This document shows positions 1 through 9,564 of a stretch of DNA of 64,000 nucleotides, piece by piece (position 1 is the first letter of the stretch; each line of letters opens with the position of its first letter). The translations under genes and the position numbers were made by a program. This DNA comes from a bacterium (GTDB lineage Bacteria; SAR324; XYD2-FULL-50-16): positions 92,288 through 156,287 of the forward strand of contig JAJRZQ010000006.1 in assembly GCA_024275165.1 (NCBI GenBank), written 5' to 3'. The notes under the pieces were generated by a model. The model searched no databases. It was not told the DNA's origin and worked only from the letters and a program-made list of their open reading frames with translations.

Positions 1-301
1 TCTCTAAGATTTGCACAATCGCGGCAATCACCCCGATATAAGAAATAAAACCTAAAAAGCTCAAATCCGTATTGGGTAGCCCTGCCCAGGCCAAGGCCCC
101 CTCTTTGAGCACCAGAGAATAGATTAGGTTATTGACAGGTACCGTAATCGCCTGCACCAAAATAACCGCAATCCCCAATCCCATCGAGGTCTCAACTTTT
201 TTGGAGACCGCCAAAAAGGAACACATGCCCAGGAAAAACGCCAGGGCCATGTTTTCGATAAATAAGGACTTAATAAATAATGAAAGATAATGTTCGGCCA
301 T
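1..301 (-). CDS. nqrE: Na+-translocating NADH:quinone reductase subunit E (partial)
   Basis: Membrane subunit of the Na+-pumping NADH:ubiquinone oxidoreductase. The reverse strand opens with ATG at 301 and reads [20 protein letters not shown], then hydrophobic helices with the conserved [16 protein letters not shown] segment, typical of the NqrE/RnfA family. About 100 of the usual ~200 residues are present; the C-terminal half and nqrF lie beyond the left edge. The start is 2 bases after the nqrD stop, so it is the fifth gene of the nqr operon. NqrE and NqrD form a pseudo-symmetric pair that holds a 2Fe-2S centre in the membrane (family knowledge). Confidence 0.95.
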   Translation of the reverse strand, partial: MAEHYLSLFIKSLFIENMALAFFLGMCSFLAVSKKVETSMGLGIAVILVQAITVPVNNLIYSLVLKEGALAWAGLPNTDLSFLGFISYIGVIAAIVQILE

Positions 302-303
302 GG

Positions 304-930
304 CTATTCCTTTTCCACCTGTTCAGGCTTGTAGGTACGCAAAGCCCAAATCAACAGACCAATAATAAAAAAGGCGGAGGGCGGCAGGATCATCAAGCCG
401 TTGACCGTGTACCAACCCCCCTCGGTGGTGGGGGTTAAAATGTTATGCCCAAAAAGTTTACCGGAACCCGCAAGCTCGCGGATCGCGCCCACGACAAAAA
501 GTAATGTCGAGTAACCCAATCCGTTGCCGATCCCATCTAAAAAACTCAACAAGGGGGGGTTTTTCATGGCAAAGGCCTCGGCCCTGCCCATGACAATACA
601 GTTGGTGATGATCAAGCCCACAAATACCGAAAGCTGTTTGGAAATACTAAAGGCATAGGCTTTTAAAACCTGATCTACCACAATCACCAAACTGGCAATG
701 ATGGTCATCTGCACGATGATCCGAATGCTGTTGGGGATCTGGTTGCGAATAGCGCTGATAAACAAGTTGGAAAAAGCAGTCACAAAGATCAGCGCGACGC
801 TCATGGCCGCGACCGTCTCTAACTTGCTGGTTACGGCAAGGGCGGAGCAGATGCCCAACACTTGCAGCATAATCGGGTTGTTGGCTAAAATAGGGTCTAA
901 CAAGACCCGTTTAGGGGTCAACTCAGCCAT
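304..930 (-). CDS. nqrD: Na+-translocating NADH:quinone reductase subunit D
   Basis: Integral membrane subunit of Na+-NQR, about 208 residues and six hydrophobic helices, paralogous to NqrE/RnfE. I start it at the ATG at 930 ([20 protein letters not shown]) because this matches the usual NqrD N-terminus (short hydrophilic stretch, then N-P-I[14 protein letters not shown]). The frame is open upstream to 984, but that extension lies inside nqrC. The gene overlaps the 3' end of nqrC by 8 bases, indicating translational coupling. Conserved [17 protein letters not shown] and DGIGNGLGY segments are visible. No defects seen. Confidence 0.96.
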   Translation of the reverse strand: MAELTPKRVLLDPILANNPIMLQVLGICSALAVTSKLETVAAMSVALIFVTAFSNLFISAIRNQIPNSIRIIVQMTIIASLVIVVDQVLKAYAFSISKQLSVFVGLIITNCIVMGRAEAFAMKNPPLLSFLDGIGNGLGYSTLLFVVGAIRELAGSGKLFGHNILTPTTEGGWYTVNGLMILPPSAFFIIGLLIWALRTYKPEQVEKE

Positions 931-1699
931 GGGTTTCTCCTCTTGTACGGAAGTTACGCAAAAAGGGAGCAAAGCCCTCTTCACCCAACCAGTAACGGAT
1001 TAGGTTGTTGACGCCGCGAGTCGTCAAGGTCGCGCCGCCCAAGCCGTCCATTGTGGTTATGGCACCGGGTCGATTGGGATCAACCCGACCTTTGATAACG
1101 CGAATCGCCAACTGGTCATTTTGATAAATATGCTTGCCGAGCCAGCGGTTTTTCCACAGAGGGTTTTCCACCTCGCCGCCTAGGCCCGGGGTCTCACCAT
1201 GGTCGTAAAAGGTAACGCCCTTCACCGTGTTGCCGTCTCCGCTCAGCGCGACAAAGGCATACATGGTAGACCACAACCCCTTTCCATAAACGGGTAGGAT
1301 CAGAGTTTCAATGCGGTCGCCCTGCTTGACCAGGTAAACCTTAGCGAGCCGAGAACGACTGCGGATCTTTGCGATATCCTTATCCGCGGGAATGCTCTCT
1401 ATGAGTTCCGGGTTTTTCATCGCCGCGCGAGGGTCAAAGGTGGTCGGGTCCATTTGATCGGTAAAGTGATCGGTATCCAAATCCACCAAACGAGGCTCAA
1501 TCTGCTCAAAGAGCTTTTCTATATCGCCCCCAGGGACCATCAAGCCCGCCGCCTCTAAGATGTTTTTTTTCTCTTCGAGGGCCTTGTTCCGCTCTTGCAA
1601 GGGTTTTAAGGCCACGACCGAACTGGAAACCAAGACCGCGCAAACAATACAGAGTACCGTCGCAACGAGGAGGGTTCGACTAACGGAGTCCTTATGCAT
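923..1699 (-). CDS. nqrC: Na+-translocating NADH:quinone reductase subunit C
   Basis: Flavin-carrying subunit of Na+-NQR, 258 residues. One N-terminal transmembrane helix (about residues 8-31) anchors a periplasmic FMN-binding domain. The covalent flavinylation motif near the C-terminus reads [10 protein letters not shown]; the acceptor Thr of the xGAT motif is about residue 224, matching the site modified by the flavin transferase ApbE in known NqrC proteins. The first motif Ser is Gly here. The gene overlaps nqrB by 8 bases and nqrD by 8 bases. ApbE itself is not in the window. Confidence 0.96.
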   Translation of the reverse strand: MHKDSVSRTLLVATVLCIVCAVLVSSSVVALKPLQERNKALEEKKNILEAAGLMVPGGDIEKLFEQIEPRLVDLDTDHFTDQMDPTTFDPRAAMKNPELIESIPADKDIAKIRSRSRLAKVYLVKQGDRIETLILPVYGKGLWSTMYAFVALSGDGNTVKGVTFYDHGETPGLGGEVENPLWKNRWLGKHIYQNDQLAIRVIKGRVDPNRPGAITTMDGLGGATLTTRGVNNLIRYWLGEEGFAPFLRNFRTRGETHG

Positions 1700-2900
1700 G
1701 GCGTAAAGCCCTCCTTTTGATATTCGCCTTTAAAACGAAGTGGTCGATGACGGGGGCAAAGATATTGCCAAACAAAATCGCCAGCATCATCCCTTCAGGG
1801 AAGGCGGGATTAACCACCCGCACCAGCAGCACCATGACCCCGATTAAAAATCCGTAATAAAATTGCCCCTTTTGGGTCATGGCCGCGCTGACCGGATCGG
1901 TGGCCATATAAACCGCGCCAAAGGCAAAACCGCCCAAAACCAAATGCCAGATAAAAGGCAAGGCAAACATGGGGTTGGTGGCGCTACCGATTTCGTTGAA
2001 AATAAAACTCATGGTCATGCCGCCGAGCAGCACGCTTAAAATAATACGCCAGCTACCGATTCCCGTAGCGATCAGCACCAGGGCCCCAAAAAGACAACCC
2101 AAGGCACTGGTTTCCCCCATGGAACCGGGAATAAAACCGATAAAGGCATCCGACCACCTGACGCTCTGCTCTAAAGCCGAAAGCCCTCCGCTAGCGGCGA
2201 TGCTGAGCGGGGTCGCCCCGGAAAAACCGTCCACGGCAGTCCAAATCTGATCCCCTGAGATGGAAGCGGGGTAAGCAAAGAATAAAAAGGCCCGGCCCGT
2301 CAAGGCGGGGTTCATGAAGTTTTTGCCCGTACCGCCAAAAACCTCTTTCCCGATCACCACCCCAAAACTAACGCCTAGGGCAACCTGCCATAAGGGCATG
2401 GTCGGGGGAAGGATCAAGGGAAACAGCATTCCGGTGACTAAAAAACCTTCATTCACCTCATGGCCTCGTACAGAGGCAAAAATCACCTCCCAAAAACCAC
2501 CGACAATATGCACCACCAAAAAGATGGGCACAAACCAAGCAAGGCCGTGCAGTAGATTGTCATAGATGCTGGTAGGGTCAAAACCGACCCCCAGGGCGCT
2601 GAGCAGGCTGCCGCGCCACCCCTCGATTTCGCCCAAGCCCATTCCGGTTAAGGCTTGATTGGCTTGCAGCCCCGTATTATAGACCGCCATGATAATGCAA
2701 ATTTGCAACGCGATGATGACGGTAAACATCAAGCGTTTTAAGTCCAGGCCATCTCGCACATGGGTTTTGCCTTGAGTGACATCACCAGGAGTGAACAAAA
2801 GCGTATCTGCCATTTCATAAAGGGCATATAGCTTTTCATACTTTCCACCCTTGCTTACATGTGGATGAACCCGATCCAAGAGGTCGCGCAGAAATTTCAT
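1692..2900 (-). CDS. nqrB: Na+-translocating NADH:quinone reductase subunit B
   Basis: Large membrane subunit of Na+-NQR, 402 residues, carrying riboflavin and covalent FMN and forming part of the Na+ path. The flavinylation motif [10 protein letters not shown] places the FMN-bearing Thr at about residue 230, close to the Thr236 known in Vibrio cholerae. Multiple transmembrane helices follow the N-terminal cytosolic segment that starts [14 protein letters not shown]. The start codon abuts the nqrA stop with no gap. Length and motifs are complete. Confidence 0.97.
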   Translation of the reverse strand: MKFLRDLLDRVHPHVSKGGKYEKLYALYEMADTLLFTPGDVTQGKTHVRDGLDLKRLMFTVIIALQICIIMAVYNTGLQANQALTGMGLGEIEGWRGSLLSALGVGFDPTSIYDNLLHGLAWFVPIFLVVHIVGGFWEVIFASVRGHEVNEGFLVTGMLFPLILPPTMPLWQVALGVSFGVVIGKEVFGGTGKNFMNPALTGRAFLFFAYPASISGDQIWTAVDGFSGATPLSIAASGGLSALEQSVRWSDAFIGFIPGSMGETSALGCLFGALVLIATGIGSWRIILSVLLGGMTMSFIFNEIGSATNPMFALPFIWHLVLGGFAFGAVYMATDPVSAAMTQKGQFYYGFLIGVMVLLVRVVNPAFPEGMMLAILFGNIFAPVIDHFVLKANIKRRALRHA

Positions 2901-4250
2901 CTAGCCTTCCTTTTCAATGATCGTCAAATTTTCCCTTAAAAGAGGGCCGAAGTCGGTTTTGCCTGTATCCACGAAGGTGCAAAGAGCCAAGTCCTCTTCA
3001 TCGAGTTCCAAGCAACCTAAGTCTTGGGCTTGATCGGTGTCCTTCATGACCAAAGCCCGCAGCAAATAAGTGGGTTCAATATCCAAGGGCATCACCGCCT
3101 CAAACATCCCCGTGGGCACAATGGCGCGAGGGCTGCCCTCGGTGCTGGTCGTAAAGGCCTTGGATAAAAACCGGCCATAGGGGCCCGAAGCAAAGGCCAT
3201 GCTGACCGAGAATTTGGTAAACCCCGGGGCTTGCCAGCCCATAAAAACCCGCTCTCTCCCTTCTGCCAGAGCCGTTACCTGCAAACTAAAGCGACCTAGA
3301 TAAGCCAGTTCCCCTTGAGCTTGATGCCCCCAAAAAGGAGAGCCGGAAATGACCCGATTCTCTCCAACGCTCAACTCCCCTTGAGTGAGTTGATCCAAGT
3401 TGGCGCCAATTCGGGTGCGCAGCAAACGAGGCTCTTTCACTTGGGGCCCCGCCAAGGAGACCACTCGGTCCGTAAAGAGTTTACCGCTTTGAAAGAGATG
3501 GCCGATGGCGATAGCGTCTTGATAATTCAAGTACCAAACGCTTTTGTCGTGATGAACGGGGTCTAAAAAATGAATGTGGGTGCCGCTCAAACCGGCGGGG
3601 TGCTTGCCGGCGAACTTAACCGGGGTAACACCCGGTAAACGCACCGTAGGGGCCCATGCCCCCCCGCCGTAGCAGAGGTAAGTCTTGCCCTGGGTAAGCT
3701 TTTTCAAAACCATCAGGCCCCGGCAAAAGGCCTCGGTCTGCTCTAAAAGGTAATGGGTCGGATCCGCCGCGAGAGGGTTGGTATCCATGGCGTTGACAAA
3801 AATCGCCGCGGGAATCGCCTCCACCGCCGGGGACTTCGAAAAGGGACGGGTTCGCAAGGCGGTCCACAAACCCGATTCAATCAGTTGTTTGCGTACCGTA
3901 GCGGGGTCGAGCTTTTCGATTTCCTTGTCATCGAAAGCGGGAAAGGTCACTTCTTCTTCTTGCCGGCTTAAGTCAATCACTACGCTCAACAGGGCTCGCT
4001 TCTCCCCTCGGTTGATGGCGCTGACCTTCCCCCCGCCTGGAGAGGTAAACATCACGCCGGGATTTTTTTTATCCTCAAAAAGGGGCTGACCCTTTTTCAC
4101 GCTATCGCCGACCTGCACCAGCATAGTCGGCTTCATCCCATTGTAGTCCGGGCCCAAAAGGGCTACCTGCGAGACTTGGCGCCCCGAAGAAATCGTTTGA
4201 GTGGGTTTGCCTGTAATGGGCAGGTCCAGGCCTTTTTTGATCTTGATCAT
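2901..4250 (-). CDS. nqrA: Na+-translocating NADH:quinone reductase subunit A
   Basis: Peripheral, cytoplasmic subunit of Na+-NQR, 449 residues, first gene of the operon. The N-terminus [16 protein letters not shown] and the following barrel-sandwich region ([40 protein letters not shown]) are the family signature. An AAGG lies a few bases before the ATG at 4250. The roughly 265 bp upstream hold the promoter, including a small hairpin (GGAGA/TCTCC, 4284-4297 on the plus strand). The operon order A-B-C-D-E is standard; nqrF is beyond the edge. Confidence 0.97.
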   Translation of the reverse strand: MIKIKKGLDLPITGKPTQTISSGRQVSQVALLGPDYNGMKPTMLVQVGDSVKKGQPLFEDKKNPGVMFTSPGGGKVSAINRGEKRALLSVVIDLSRQEEEVTFPAFDDKEIEKLDPATVRKQLIESGLWTALRTRPFSKSPAVEAIPAAIFVNAMDTNPLAADPTHYLLEQTEAFCRGLMVLKKLTQGKTYLCYGGGAWAPTVRLPGVTPVKFAGKHPAGLSGTHIHFLDPVHHDKSVWYLNYQDAIAIGHLFQSGKLFTDRVVSLAGPQVKEPRLLRTRIGANLDQLTQGELSVGENRVISGSPFWGHQAQGELAYLGRFSLQVTALAEGRERVFMGWQAPGFTKFSVSMAFASGPYGRFLSKAFTTSTEGSPRAIVPTGMFEAVMPLDIEPTYLLRALVMKDTDQAQDLGCLELDEEDLALCTFVDTGKTDFGPLLRENLTIIEKEG

Positions 4251-4450
4251 ATTGCCTTAATCCAATAGTCACGCATCCATTGCGGAGATTAGTCTCCAAT
4301 TTAAGCATAGCTTCATAGAAAAAAAAAGAACAAACTCGGCCAGAAACTGAAGTTTTTCCCCTTCTTTTCTCTTTTTGTTCTAAGTTGCATAGGCCTTATT
4401 CGTCTCAAAAACGGAAAAAGACCTCCTGCCAGCTTGTGCTTTGCAAAGTG

Positions 4451-4473
4451 GTTCCACTGCACTAAAGTGGAAC
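4451..4473. promoter_or_regulatory. Inverted repeat upstream of the permease gene
   Basis: A perfect 8-base inverted repeat GTTCCACT / AGTGGAAC with a 7-base loop lies 43 bases before the permease start. The core TGCACTA-AAG-TGGAACA agrees at 11 of 14 half-site positions with the enterobacterial NtrC consensus TGCACCA-N3-TGGTGCA, so it could be an operator. It could also be a simple transcript hairpin, although no T-run follows. Function is inferred only from position and shape. Confidence 0.3.
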
Positions 4474-4515
4474 AGAAACCGATGCTTAGCACCGGATACA
4501 GCAAATTGCAAATTA

Positions 4516-5370
4516 ATGAATCTGAATATTCAAAAAATCATCGACTCTTCCAAGGTTCAAGGAACCCTATTGCAGATTCTGCTTTTTACCCTTGCTTTAG
4601 CCACCTTGGCCCCTTTATGGGTCATGGCCGTAACCAGTTTGATCTCCGGCGCGGGGGAATTGTGACTCCATTCTTTTTGGCCCAACCTCAAAGATTTAAC
4701 CTGGAAAAACTACAGCGAAGTTTGGACAGAGGGAAATTTTGGAATCTATTTTTTCAACAGCCTCATCGTCACCTTAGCCATCACCCTGTTCAACCTGCTC
4801 TTTGATTCTCTGGCGGCCTATGCCCTAGCCCGGAGAGAGTTCCCCCTCAAGGGGCCCTTGATGGTGCTGATCTTAGCGAAATTGATGATCCCCGCCGCTG
4901 TTTTGATGGTCCCGACCTTTGTCTTAATCAAGGGGATGGGGCTCTACGATAGCCACTTGGCCCTGATTTTACCGATGGTAGCAGAGACCTTCGGGATTTT
5001 TTTACTCCGCCAATACATGCTCAGCCTACCCAAGGAGTTGGAAGAAGCGGCAAGGCTGGAAGGAGCATCGGACTTTTATATCTTTTTCACCTTGATTCTC
5101 CCCCTCTGCCGACCCGCCTTGGCCGTGGTCGCCATCCATTCGGTGCTGGTGAGTTGGAATGCCTATATCTACCCCTTAATCCTCACCAGTTCCGACAGCA
5201 TGCGCACCCTTCCCCTAGGAATCGCCTTTTACCGGGCAAGCCACGCGGGGGTGGACGCGGGGCACCTGATGGCGGGCAGCATGATCGCCAGCCTGCCGGT
5301 GATTTTGACTTTTTTGGTTTTTCAAAAACAGATCATCAAGGGCCTCACCCAAGGCGCGGTAAAGGGCTGA
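4516..5370 (+). pseudogene. Carbohydrate ABC transporter permease (MalG/UgpE type), interrupted by in-frame TGA
   Basis: Inner-membrane permease of the sugar ABC family. Starting at ATG 4516 (MNLNIQKIIDSSKVQGTLLQ), one frame runs to 5370 with all expected parts: first helix (LALATLAPLWVMAVTSL), the WKNYSEVW periplasmic segment, further helices, the EAA loop (EEAARLEGASDFYIFFTLILP) that docks the ATPase, and a C-terminal FLVFQKQIIKGLTQGAVKG typical of MalG-like proteins. A TGA at 4663-4665, after about 49 codons, interrupts it without shifting the frame. Restart at an internal ATG (4858) would lose the first two helices, so the gene is either dead, read through, or miscalled at one base. No partner permease, binding protein or ATPase is adjacent; a MalK-like ATPase lies at 34607. 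TGA is an ordinary stop elsewhere in the window. Confidence 0.85.
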
Positions 5371-5374
5371 ACCC

Positions 5375-5875
5375 ATGGAAGGCTTAGGGGAGTTTTTCTA
5401 CGCCACCGAAGGGGAGGCCATTCAACATTATCTATTAAGCTTCGGGGCCTGGGCCGCGGCAGTGAGTTTCGCCTTGATGCTCTTGCAGGCCTTGATCGCC
5501 CCCTTGCCTGCCTTTGCGGTCACCTTAGGCAACGGGCTTTTATTCGGCTTCTTTTGGGGTGGATGTTTAAGCCTGCTCAGCGGAGTGGCGGCCGCTTTTT
5601 TGGGCTATGAACTGGCTCGGGCCTTAGGCCGGGGTTGGGTTCAGGGCAAATTGGGCGAAAAAAGGTTTTTGCAGGCGCGGCGCTGGGTCGAGCGCTGGGG
5701 AATCGGGGCCTTGGTGGCCCTGCGCTTGATCCCCTTTCTCCCCTTCGACCCCTTGAGTTATTTCCTGGGTTTAAGCCCCATGAGTCGGCGGAGCTTTCTG
5801 CTTGCCAACCTAGTGGGGCAAGCGCCGGGGGCTTTTTTCTACGCTGGGGTGGGGGCAGGGCTGGCACAATTTTAG
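5375..5875 (+). CDS. TVP38/TMEM64 (DedA-like) family membrane protein
   Basis: Small polytopic inner-membrane protein, 166 residues. It shows the SNARE-associated/DedA-like core: a re-entrant segment LPAFAVTLGNGLLFGFFWGG, the FLGYELARALGR helix, then VALRLIPFLPFDPLSYFLGL with the R-x-I-P-x-x-P-F motif and a final GxxPGAFFYAGVG helix. Proteins of this family are implicated in lipid scrambling and membrane homeostasis in general; the substrate here is unknown. It starts 4 bases after the permease stop, so the two were probably co-transcribed. Slightly short (family often 180-230). Confidence 0.85.
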   Translation: MEGLGEFFYATEGEAIQHYLLSFGAWAAAVSFALMLLQALIAPLPAFAVTLGNGLLFGFFWGGCLSLLSGVAAAFLGYELARALGRGWVQGKLGEKRFLQARRWVERWGIGALVALRLIPFLPFDPLSYFLGLSPMSRRSFLLANLVGQAPGAFFYAGVGAGLAQF

Positions 5876-5933
5876 ATGCCGCTGGATCATTCCTGGCTGC
5901 CGGAAACCTTGCCTTGAGGCACAGGAACTCACT

Positions 5934-5962
5934 AAAAATAAAAAGCCGCGCAGCCGCAAGGC
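5934..5962 (-). terminator. Probable intrinsic terminator of the trp-operon transcript
   Basis: Read on the minus strand, a GC-rich stem (GCC-TT-GCG, loop GCTG, CGC-GGC, with a two-base bulge) is followed directly by TTTTTATTTTT. It sits 11 bases beyond the stop of the last minus-strand gene (5974). The stem is short and bulged, so strength is uncertain. Confidence 0.5.
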
Positions 5963-5973
5963 CCCAAAAACCT

Positions 5974-6210
5974 CTAGCCCTGCCCCCTCTGCCGGCAAGC
6001 TTGAGAACAATAAAGCTTCCCGCCTTTTTTCAAACTCTCCTCTTCCTTGACCCAGGTGCCGCAGACCGTACATGGCACTAATTTGTTTTCTTTTTTGATC
6101 TCCGGCCTGGGGGCGCCAAAAAGACTCCGCAACTTTTTGCGCGCCAGCGCCTTGACCAGCCGATAGCCGAAATACAAAGCAACGATAAAAATAAAAATCT
6201 TAATCAACAT
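5974..6210 (-). CDS. Small membrane-anchored zinc-ribbon protein (PP0621-like)
   Basis: 78 residues: one N-terminal transmembrane helix (MLIKIFIFIVALYFGYRLVK), a basic linker, then a zinc-ribbon-like C-terminus with CTVCGTW and YCSQACR, the four Cys spaced as two pairs. This matches the small PP0621-type family of unknown function seen in many proteobacteria. It overlaps the end of trpF by 7 bases and is therefore part of the trp transcript. No function can be assigned. The membrane orientation with a cytoplasmic zinc ribbon is inferred from the basic residues after the helix. Confidence 0.75.
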   Translation of the reverse strand: MLIKIFIFIVALYFGYRLVKALARKKLRSLFGAPRPEIKKENKLVPCTVCGTWVKEEESLKKGGKLYCSQACRQRGQG

Positions 6211-6836
6211 GGAAGCCGACCCAGGTTTTGCAGCAATTGGGCCAGCAAGGCAAAATCCTTGATCCCCGGGGATTCTTCCACTCCGCTCGAAAGATCCAAT
6301 CCGTAAAGTTGTACCGCCCGCGTCGCCCGCACTACATTTCCCGGGGTCAGCCCCCCCGCCAAGATCACCTTGCAGCGCAGGCTTGCCGCTTGAGCCAAAG
6401 ACCAGTCAAAGGGTTTCCCCATGCCCCCGACCCCTTGATCCGAATAAGCGTCGAGCAGCACAAACTCCAGCCCCAAGGCCTCAATCTCGGCTAAATCCCC
6501 CGCCTCTTTCACCCTCAAGGCCTTCAACCAGGAAACCCCGACCCGGTCCAACTCATCCAAATAGGCACGCCCCTCAGAGCCATGCAATTGCGCCAATCCC
6601 AAGCCCGTGGTTTGCATGATCTCAATCAGGCGATCTAAAGGCTGATCCACAAAAACCCCTACGGACTGCTGCAAAGGCCCCACGGCCCGCGCCAAGCGTT
6701 TCAGTTGGGCCACTTCCACATGACGGGGCGATGCGGCATGGTGGATAAAGCCCACCGCGTCAATCGCCAAGTTCGCCGCTGCCTTAACCTGTTGGACCTG
6801 GGTAAAGCCGCAAATTTTTAAACGAGGCAAACTCAT
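6204..6836 (-). CDS. trpF: Phosphoribosylanthranilate isomerase
   Basis: Third tryptophan-pathway enzyme in this operon; converts N-(5-phosphoribosyl)anthranilate to CdRP (Amadori rearrangement). 210 residues in a (beta/alpha)8 barrel. The N-terminal KICGFTQ carries the catalytic Cys, VGFIHHAASPRHV is the FxxxSxR-type strand-2 loop with changes, and FVLLDAYSDQGVGGMGKPFDW holds the catalytic Asp and the GGxGxxFDW motif. The phosphate-binding end reads LAGGLTPGNV and GLDLSSGVEESPGIKD. The start overlaps the trpC stop by 4 bases (ATGA). Complete. Confidence 0.95.
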   Translation of the reverse strand: MSLPRLKICGFTQVQQVKAAANLAIDAVGFIHHAASPRHVEVAQLKRLARAVGPLQQSVGVFVDQPLDRLIEIMQTTGLGLAQLHGSEGRAYLDELDRVGVSWLKALRVKEAGDLAEIEALGLEFVLLDAYSDQGVGGMGKPFDWSLAQAASLRCKVILAGGLTPGNVVRATRAVQLYGLDLSSGVEESPGIKDFALLAQLLQNLGRLPC

Positions 6837-7615
6837 AACCCCTCCACTAAAGAAGGGATCAGGCTACCGGGGTCTTGCGCCCTCATCAAGACTTCTCCAA
6901 CTAAAACCGCATGATAACCAGCGGCATACAGAGTTTGGCAATCTTTCGCGTTGCCAATCCCCGATTCGCTGACCCGAATCACCCCTTCTGGAAACCGAGG
7001 CGCCAAGCGCAAGCTGGTGTCTAAACTGGTTTCAAAAGTCTTTAAATTGCGGTTATTCACCCCGATCAGCTTTGCCCCCACCTCTAAAGCGCGGTCTTGC
7101 TCTTCCTCGTCATGCACCTCTACCAGCACGCTCAGGCCAAAACTCAAGGCCAAGCGATGGAAGTAATCGAGCTGCTTTTGGGATAAACTCGCACAGATCA
7201 AGAGAACCGCGTCCGCGCCCATTTCATAAGATTCTCGGATCTGGCGCGGGTCCACCATAAAATCTTTGCGTAAAATAGGGAGTTGAACCACGGCCCGAAT
7301 CGCCTTTAAGTAATCCGCGTGGCCTTGAAAATAATTCTCTTCAGTTAAAACGCTCAAACAAGCCGCGCCCTGTCGGGCGTAGCTGCGGGCAAACTCGAGG
7401 GGGAAAAAATCTTTGCGGATCAACCCTTTAGAAGGGCTCGCTTTTTTAACCTCCGCAATGACCGAAAGCCCGCCCCCCGCCAAAGCCCCGATAAAATCCA
7501 AGGGCACCCGCTCATCTCGAGGGCCTTTGAGCAGGTCAGATTCGGCCATATGACCCAAACGGGCATCGACCTCCAACCGCTTATCCCGATTGATCCGCGC
7601 TAGAATATCGCTCAT
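6833..7615 (-). CDS. trpC: Indole-3-glycerol phosphate synthase
   Basis: Converts CdRP to indole-3-glycerol phosphate, the step after TrpF. 260 residues, a monofunctional (beta/alpha)8 barrel. Key features visible: VIAEVKKASPSKGLIRKDF with the catalytic Lys, LPILRKDFMVDPRQI with the second catalytic Lys, GADAVLLICA, LIGVNNRNLKTFETSL with the conserved Asn, and SESGIGN plus VLVGEVLMRA for phosphate binding. It overlaps trpD and trpF by 4 bases each, so the three genes are translationally coupled. Confidence 0.97.
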   Translation of the reverse strand: MSDILARINRDKRLEVDARLGHMAESDLLKGPRDERVPLDFIGALAGGGLSVIAEVKKASPSKGLIRKDFFPLEFARSYARQGAACLSVLTEENYFQGHADYLKAIRAVVQLPILRKDFMVDPRQIRESYEMGADAVLLICASLSQKQLDYFHRLALSFGLSVLVEVHDEEEQDRALEVGAKLIGVNNRNLKTFETSLDTSLRLAPRFPEGVIRVSESGIGNAKDCQTLYAAGYHAVLVGEVLMRAQDPGSLIPSLVEGL

Positions 7616-8628
7616 GCAAAACCGTTGGAAACCTGGATGAGCCTCTCTAGAGCCTGCAACCCCACTTGCTCGCCCAACAGGGCTTCTGCCCGCTGAAAGG
7701 CCTCTTTAAAGTTCAGCCCTTCAGCGGCGGCCAAGACAAAACCCGCGTTCAGCGCGACCACTTCTCGCTTAGGGCCTCGCAACGCCCCCCCAAGAATCTC
7801 GCGGCAAGTCACGGCGTTTTCCGCCGCGCTGCCTCCGGCAATCTCTGTGAGCGGCACCTTTTCATAACCAAACATCTCCGGGTCGAACTCGAATTCCTCA
7901 ATCTCTCCGTTCGGGGCCAAATGGGCTACCAGGGTATTTTCGCTCAGAGCGACCTCATCAAAACCGGAAACCCCACTGACCACAAAACCGGATTGAACCC
8001 CCAAGCCCTTTAATACCCTGGCCATCACCCCGACCAATTGAGGGTCAAAGAGCCCTAAAACCTGTACATTCGCCCCTGCCGGATTGGTCAAGGGCCCCAA
8101 CAGATTAAACAGAGTGCGCACCCCCAACTCTTTTCTCACCGGCACCACATGCCTCATGGCCGAATGCAGGGCAGGGGCAAACAAAAAACCGATCCCCGCC
8201 TGGTCAATACATTGCCCCACCTGCTGCGGGGTTAGGTCGATTTTCACCCCCAGCGCCTCCAGCACATCGGCGCTACCCGAGCGAGAAGTCATGCTCCGGT
8301 TGCCGTGCTTGGCTACCTTATGCCCCGCGCCGGCCATCAACAAAGCGACGGTAGTCGAAATATTGATGCTCCCCGAGGCGTCCCCCCCCGTGCCGCAGGT
8401 GTCGACCACCTGCGCGTAGTCCGCCGCAATCGGAGTCGCCTTTTCTCGCATCACTTGCGCAAAAACCGTGATTTCTTCCGCTGTTTCCCCCTTCATGCGC
8501 AAGGCCACTAAAAAGGCCGCCATGACCGGAGGGGAAAGTTCCCCCCCCATCAAGGCCTCCATGAGGGTTCTTGCCTCTGAACTGGTCAAATTTTCTTTCC
8601 GAATTACCTTTTCCAGTAGTCCTTTCAT
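7612..8628 (-). CDS. trpD: Anthranilate phosphoribosyltransferase
   Basis: Transfers phosphoribose from PRPP to anthranilate. 338 residues, full length. The glycine-rich PRPP loop VDTCGTGGD, the SINIST segment, KHGNRSMTSRSGSADVLEALG, and FLFAPALHSAMRHVVPVRKELGVRTLFNLLGPLTNPA are all present, as is the metal-binding DE pair (GFDEVAL). It is the first gene of trpD-trpC-trpF; neither trpE/trpG upstream nor trpB/trpA downstream is present. Start ATG 8628; 186 bp separate it from the divergent hemerythrin gene. Confidence 0.97.
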   Translation of the reverse strand: MKGLLEKVIRKENLTSSEARTLMEALMGGELSPPVMAAFLVALRMKGETAEEITVFAQVMREKATPIAADYAQVVDTCGTGGDASGSINISTTVALLMAGAGHKVAKHGNRSMTSRSGSADVLEALGVKIDLTPQQVGQCIDQAGIGFLFAPALHSAMRHVVPVRKELGVRTLFNLLGPLTNPAGANVQVLGLFDPQLVGVMARVLKGLGVQSGFVVSGVSGFDEVALSENTLVAHLAPNGEIEEFEFDPEMFGYEKVPLTEIAGGSAAENAVTCREILGGALRGPKREVVALNAGFVLAAAEGLNFKEAFQRAEALLGEQVGLQALERLIQVSNGFA

Positions 8629-8814
8629 GATTTATCGTTTGCTGGGGTTGACCTTTTAAAATAAAGAAAAAACGCTTAAAAATCAAGGCTTGATTGAAGG
8701 AGCTTATTTCATGGCCAGATTGAAAAGTTTCCATTGCTTTTTTTGATTTTTTTAAGATATTATCTATTGTCATGCAGAGCCAATCAAAATTAATTTCTTC
8801 TTAATGGAGCAGCC

Positions 8815-9225
8815 ATGCCTCTTCTGACTTGGAACGAAAACCTAAGTGTTAAAATTCTCTCTATCGACAATCAGCACAAACGATTGATTGATTTAATCAA
8901 TCAACTGCAAGACGCCATGTCTAGTGGAGACTCGCGTTCGGTCTTGGGTGAGATTTTCGATGGTTTACTGAATTACACGATTGAGCATTTTAAGTTTGAG
9001 CAAGACCTTTTTGCAAAGTACGGGTTCCCCGGTGCCGAGGACCACATTAAAGAACACGACCAATTCACCCAAAAGGTAGGCGACCTGCACAAGCAGTTTG
9101 TAGGGAGCAGCAACTTCATGATCGGGGTGGATGTAATGAAGTTCTTGACCGACTGGTTGGTCAACCACATCCAAGGGGTTGATAAAGGTTATTCTGACTT
9201 TCTGATCGCCAAAGGGGTCAAATAA
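8815..9225 (+). CDS. Bacteriohemerythrin
   Basis: Non-haem di-iron oxygen-binding protein of 136 residues forming a four-helix bundle. All seven iron ligands can be placed: His21, His58, Glu62, His77, His81, His118 and Asp123, in the motifs IDNQHKRL, EHFKFEQ, HIKEHDQF and HIQGVDKGY; these spacings match the Methylococcus capsulatus protein almost exactly. Such proteins store, deliver or sense O2 in micro-oxic or motile bacteria. Stand-alone gene; GGAG lies about 5 bases before the ATG. The upstream 186 bp are AT-rich and shared with trpD. Confidence 0.95.
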   Translation: MPLLTWNENLSVKILSIDNQHKRLIDLINQLQDAMSSGDSRSVLGEIFDGLLNYTIEHFKFEQDLFAKYGFPGAEDHIKEHDQFTQKVGDLHKQFVGSSNFMIGVDVMKFLTDWLVNHIQGVDKGYSDFLIAKGVK

Positions 9226-9564
9226 CTTTCAGTTCGCGACCCCGCAACCCGGCAAAGCGCATCGAAGAAAGCGCCTACTCGACAAAACTTGCGGGGCCTC
9301 GGCTCTCTCCAGCACCCCCTTCCAGACCGGAAATAAAAATTAGGTTGCCCCGTGGAAAAGGCCTCACTCAAGAGGTCCAGGCCCGCAAAGCGATTCACTT
9401 AAGGACCCCTCTGAAAAACTCCTTGCCTACCGCTTGCTCAAGCGTTAGGTTCGTGCCCTTCGGGCTGATTATAGCCCCTGAGGCGCATTGAGCTTTTCGG
9501 TCTTTTCGGTGGGGAATGAAATCCACAATCCCAACGCGAATCAACAAGTACCACTTTTTGATTG

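Noticed and set aside
4660-4668. TGA as Trp or selenocysteine codon in the permease
   Set aside because: TGA ends several other genes here (for example trpF and hisH), and there is no sign of a SECIS hairpin directly after it or of Sec use in this family.
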